DNA of 64,000 bases from CALLPQ01 sp964421675 (GTDB taxonomy: Bacteria > Pseudomonadota > Alphaproteobacteria > Caulobacterales > Parvularculaceae): contig CAYQXV010000006.1 in the NCBI GenBank assembly GCA_964421675.1, positions 1 to 64,000 on the forward strand. The letters run 5' to 3'. Of the stretch, positions 60,887-64,000 are shown one piece after another (position 1 is the first letter of the stretch; each line of letters begins with the position of its first letter). The position numbers and the translations under genes are program-made. The notes under the pieces are model-generated. The model worked only from the letters and a program-made list of their open reading frames with translations. It was not told the DNA's origin and did not search any database.

Positions 60887-62095
60887 CTAAATAATATTTT
60901 TGTTTTTTAAGGCAGAAATCTCATCTGCCGACATATCCAAAAGTTCGCGATACACATCGCCATTATGTTCCCCCAACTTTGGACCGGGCCACTTCACACC
61001 GCCGGGTGTTCCAGACAATTTTGGAACAACATTTTGCATTTTCACTTCGCCCCACTCCTCATGAGGCACATCAATAATTGCCTCACGCGCTTGATAATGG
61101 GCATCCTCTAGCATTTCCGGGGCGCGGTAAACCTTTCCGCAAGGCACACCGTGTTTCTCCATTAGCGCATCCATTTGCGCGAGAGTATAATTGCTTGTCC
61201 ATTTATCAATAAGGATATCAAGCTCTTCTTGATTTTTACCTCGCGCTGTATGATCGAAGAAGCGCTTATCTTCGGCAAGGTCAGATTGCTCCATTGCATT
61301 GCACAGACGCTGAAACACAGAGTCCTGGTTGGCAGCAATCAATATATCGCCGTCCTTACATTGATAAATATTTGACGGTGCGACATTGGGCAGAATGGAA
61401 CCAGAGCGTTCGCGAATATATCCTGACACGGTATATTCTGGAATGGTTGCCTCCATTGTCGCCAGAACTGCCTCATAAAGAGCGCAGTCAACCACTTGCC
61501 CCTCCCCGGTTCGCTGGCGATGTTGTAACGCGGCAAGCGCACCAACCGTTGCATATAATGCTGTAATAGTGTCGCCAAGCGACAAGCCTGTGCGCGAGGG
61601 GCGTCGGTCTGGATAGCCAGAAAGATAGCGCATGCCGCCCATCGCCTCGCCAATCGCCGCATAGCCGGCACGTTGGGCATAGGGCCCTGTCTGGCCATAA
61701 CCAGAAACACGTACAAGGATTATTTTCGAGTTGACTGCTTTTAAGTCGTCATAACCCAACCCCCATTTTTCCAATGTACCGGGGCGAAAATTCTCAACAA
61801 CAATATCGGCTTGCTCAACAAGCTTTTTGATAATGTCTTGGCCTTCTTTTTCTCGCAGATTTACCGTTATACAGCGCTTATTTCGGGCACAAATTGTCCA
61901 CCAGAGAGGATATTTTCCGCGACCCCACACCCGCATCGGGTCGCCTTTTTCCGGCGGCTCCACTTTGATCACATCCGCGCCAAAATCTGCAAATACCTGA
62001 CCAGAATATGGCCCCGCAATCATGTGACCCAATTCTATCACGCGAATACCTTCTAATGGTCCGGTTTGCGTTTTTGACTTTTGACTGGCTGTCAT
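60887..62095 (-). CDS. CaiB/BaiF family (class III) CoA-transferase
   Basis: Formyl-CoA-transferase-like enzyme of 402 aa that moves CoA between carboxylic acids. Family marks are GIRVIELGHMIAGPYSGQ, FADFGADVIKVEPP, NKRCITVNLR, ENFRPGTLEKWGL and the catalytic Asp175 in LSLGDTITALYA. The ATG at 62095 has AAGGAA upstream and lies 23 bp past the stop of the hydantoinase-B gene. The partner acid is unknown. In this cluster it may activate the acid formed by the upstream HyuAB-type enzyme (inference). Confidence 0.92.
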   Translation of the reverse strand: MTASQKSKTQTGPLEGIRVIELGHMIAGPYSGQVFADFGADVIKVEPPEKGDPMRVWGRGKYPLWWTICARNKRCITVNLREKEGQDIIKKLVEQADIVVENFRPGTLEKWGLGYDDLKAVNSKIILVRVSGYGQTGPYAQRAGYAAIGEAMGGMRYLSGYPDRRPSRTGLSLGDTITALYATVGALAALQHRQRTGEGQVVDCALYEAVLATMEATIPEYTVSGYIRERSGSILPNVAPSNIYQCKDGDILIAANQDSVFQRLCNAMEQSDLAEDKRFFDHTARGKNQEELDILIDKWTSNYTLAQMDALMEKHGVPCGKVYRAPEMLEDAHYQAREAIIDVPHEEWGEVKMQNVVPKLSGTPGGVKWPGPKLGEHNGDVYRELLDMSADEISALKNKNII

Positions 62096-62118
62096 TTTAT
62101 TAATTTCCTTGTTCGTCA

Positions 62119-63972
62119 CTATGACCAATTTGGTTCAACCGGTGCTGGAAGCCCGGTTTCTTCCATGCATTTTTCACGAAGAGTCTCGATATCATCTCCG
62201 AAATCAAACAAAGATGTTTCGCCGCGTTCCGTCGCCATTTTCTTTCGCAACGCTGCGGTTGCGGCTGCATCGACGGATCCATCGTCGTTTAAAACAACGC
62301 CGTACGCTTTCGCGCCTTCAATTGTTGCAAGACCATATTCGACGTCTTGTGCCACCAAAGCCGGGTCCCGCTCAAATGGGTCGCCCCATCCGCCGCCGCC
62401 CCAGGTAACATAATGCAGAAGGTCATCCTTCTCTACACGGATATTGTCAGCCTTAGCCGGTAATATTTCGCTTTCGCCGTTGGAGCGATCAATTTTTTTC
62501 CAGGACCGCGCGCCGGGGCATCCGCCATTAACACCCCATGGCGGCACAAACCAACGATCATCATGAATAGAAATATCGCCCTGTTGTAAGAAGCGATACA
62601 CCATATGAATGCCATTACCGCCGCGATGCAGACCTGCCCCGCCGCTATCCGGCGCTGTGCGATATTTCTCGATCAAAAGCGGGAAATAGCGTTCTAAAAA
62701 CTCATTCGGCACATTGGTAAATCCGGGCCACAGAGAATGCCCATCGGGTCCATCGCCGAGAGGGCGGCCGGGGATACCGCCAAAACCAATCTGGAAGAGC
62801 TGGAACCATTCGCCATCAGGTTTGCGCCCGGAAAACATAAGATGCGGGCTGGAAGAAAAGCCAGCCGCATTCAAAAACTCTGGGGTTTTTTGGCCGAGCA
62901 AGGCGCCCAATACATCGAAGATGCGGCCCAATGCATGGGTCCGGCAAGAAAGCGCTGCGGGGAATTTCGGTTTGAGCAGCGAGCCTTCCGGAATGCGCAC
63001 ATCAACGAGGTCATAAAACCCGTCATTGAAAAGAACCTGCGGATCAAAGACCATAATCATGTAGATGCCAAAAAACATCTTGAACATGTTTTCATTGAGA
63101 TAGAAATTTATGGAGGATTCAGATTGTGGATCAGTACCCTCAAAGTCGAGAATAACTTTCTCGCCTTCACGCCACATCGTACATTTGATTTTAAAGGGCC
63201 CTGCGCCAAGACCATCATCGCAAACATAATCCTCAAACGATACCCGGTCTTCACCAATCATATTGGTGATGAGGTGCTTCATTGCACCGTGGTTACGCGC
63301 GAGTAGTTTCTCCGTCGCGCCGCGAAATGTTGCTTCGCCAAACCTCTCACATATTTCGATGACGCGTTTGGATGCAACACTGCAAGAGGCAACAATTGCA
63401 CGAAGGTCAGCGCGATACCATTCCGGCATCCGGCTCTGATGAACGGCAATGTTGAGAATATCGCTCTGCAGCTCGCCTTTGCGGTAAAGCTTTACCGGTG
63501 GTAACCGCATTCCTTCCTCATAGATGGACCGCGCATCTGTTGGCAAAGAACCCGGCACCTTACCGCCAACATCTGTCATATGGCCAAACATTGCCGACCA
63601 CGCCACAAGATGGCCGCTTAAATAGATTGGCATAATGACGAGTTGATCGTTGACGTGACTAACGGCGCCATCGCAACTATAAGGATCGCTTAGGAGAAAA
63701 ACGTCACCCTCTTCAATATCGCCATCATAGCCCTTCAAAAAACCGTCAATGAAAGACCCAAACTGACCGACAATCATTTTCCCATCGCGCTCAGCGATTA
63801 GAGGAAACGCATCTCCCTGTTCGCGAATTCCCGGGGAAAGCGCTGTGCGAAACAAAGTTGCATCCATTTCATTTCGCGCATTGCGTAATGCATTTTCGAT
63901 TATATCCAGTGTTACGGGGTCTACATCGCTCCCGTTTATCGCAGCACTGGTTTCTATGATATTCGCCGCCAT
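62119..63972 (-). CDS. Hydantoinase B/oxoprolinase family protein
   Basis: 617-aa protein of the HyuB family, which forms ATP-dependent complexes with HyuA for cyclic amides (N-methylhydantoin, oxoproline) or for carboxylation of ketones (acetone, acetophenone). Marks are VTLDIIENALRNARNEMDAT, SPGIREQGDAFPLI, HVNDQLVIMPIY, GHMTDVGGKVPGS, and the C-terminal GLHRGGNGI and WGGGGWGDPFERDP. Both classes share these, so the reaction cannot be told from this subunit. ATG 63972 has GGAG and AGGAT upstream. A TAG 9 bp before it probably ends a hyuA partner gene. Confidence 0.9.
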   Translation of the reverse strand: MAANIIETSAAINGSDVDPVTLDIIENALRNARNEMDATLFRTALSPGIREQGDAFPLIAERDGKMIVGQFGSFIDGFLKGYDGDIEEGDVFLLSDPYSCDGAVSHVNDQLVIMPIYLSGHLVAWSAMFGHMTDVGGKVPGSLPTDARSIYEEGMRLPPVKLYRKGELQSDILNIAVHQSRMPEWYRADLRAIVASCSVASKRVIEICERFGEATFRGATEKLLARNHGAMKHLITNMIGEDRVSFEDYVCDDGLGAGPFKIKCTMWREGEKVILDFEGTDPQSESSINFYLNENMFKMFFGIYMIMVFDPQVLFNDGFYDLVDVRIPEGSLLKPKFPAALSCRTHALGRIFDVLGALLGQKTPEFLNAAGFSSSPHLMFSGRKPDGEWFQLFQIGFGGIPGRPLGDGPDGHSLWPGFTNVPNEFLERYFPLLIEKYRTAPDSGGAGLHRGGNGIHMVYRFLQQGDISIHDDRWFVPPWGVNGGCPGARSWKKIDRSNGESEILPAKADNIRVEKDDLLHYVTWGGGGWGDPFERDPALVAQDVEYGLATIEGAKAYGVVLNDDGSVDAAATAALRKKMATERGETSLFDFGDDIETLREKCMEETGLPAPVEPNWS

Positions 63973-63981
63973 ATCCTGCTC

Positions 63982-64000
63982 CTAAGCTGGGTTGATGAGA
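63982..64000 (-). CDS. Possible 3' end of an upstream partner gene (hyuA-like), cut by window edge
   Basis: On the minus strand the last bases read Leu-Ile-Asn-Pro-Ala followed by TAG (63982-63984). HyuB genes are nearly always preceded by HyuA on the same strand, and the stop lies 9 bp before the HyuB ATG. Only five codons are visible, so identity rests on context. Confidence 0.35.

Overview
The window looks like chromosomal DNA of an alphaproteobacterium of moderate GC content. Supporting features are the chain tsaE-amgK-murU-addB-addA-trxA, trpA-accD-folC, an MmcB-type DNA repair protein, a DUF1036 cell-envelope protein, dapD, and a PriA with the reduced cysteine set I recall from some alphaproteobacterial lineages. 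I cannot name a genus. The sequence is a scaffold: three runs of exactly 100 N (28742-28841, 44699-44798, 50657-50756) are assembly gaps, and at least one is an artefact.

Layout. 1-15.4 kb is housekeeping: the 3' end of alaS, trigger factor, tRNA-Leu(UAG), an ABC exporter pair, glyoxalase I, dapD, a HAD pyrimidine 5'-nucleotidase, a DUF1036 protein, priA, a SoxR regulator divergent from a VOC-family gene with a sox box between them, an ABC-F ATPase and rpsD. 15.4-19.3 kb is an iron(III) ABC importer split into a leftward permease gene and rightward ATPase and binding-protein genes, with a Fur-box-like dyad between them. 19.5-25.2 kb holds an M16 peptidase lipoprotein, a Tat-exported SDR and a GMC oxidoreductase. 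25.2-29 kb holds a BaiN-like flavoprotein and a KatG that carries a lipoprotein signal. 29.4-42.2 kb is trpA-accD-folC facing the long leftward tsaE-amgK-murU-addB-addA-trxA run (tRNA modification, peptidoglycan recycling, recombination repair, thioredoxin). 42.4-44.3 kb holds a ferredoxin, mmcB and an orphan LuxR regulator.

44.9-47.6 kb is sdhCDA without sdhB. 47.8-50.5 kb is a tyrosine-catabolism operon (hppD, a VOC gene, a fumarylacetoacetase-family gene) without homogentisate dioxygenase. 50.6-52.8 kb is a thiolase coupled to a DUF1295 membrane methyltransferase; its end becomes clear once a duplicated 55-bp contig end is collapsed. 53-59 kb holds a soluble PAS hybrid histidine kinase and a bifunctional putA, both preceded by striking perfect inverted repeats. 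59-64 kb is a leftward catabolic cluster: hydantoinase-B/oxoprolinase family protein, CaiB/BaiF CoA-transferase, REDY-domain protein, SDR and isochorismatase-fold amidohydrolase. Its substrate I cannot assign, and it is the best candidate for an undescribed pathway.

No CRISPR array, prophage or complete insertion sequence was seen. All functional calls come from reading motifs; no database search was run.
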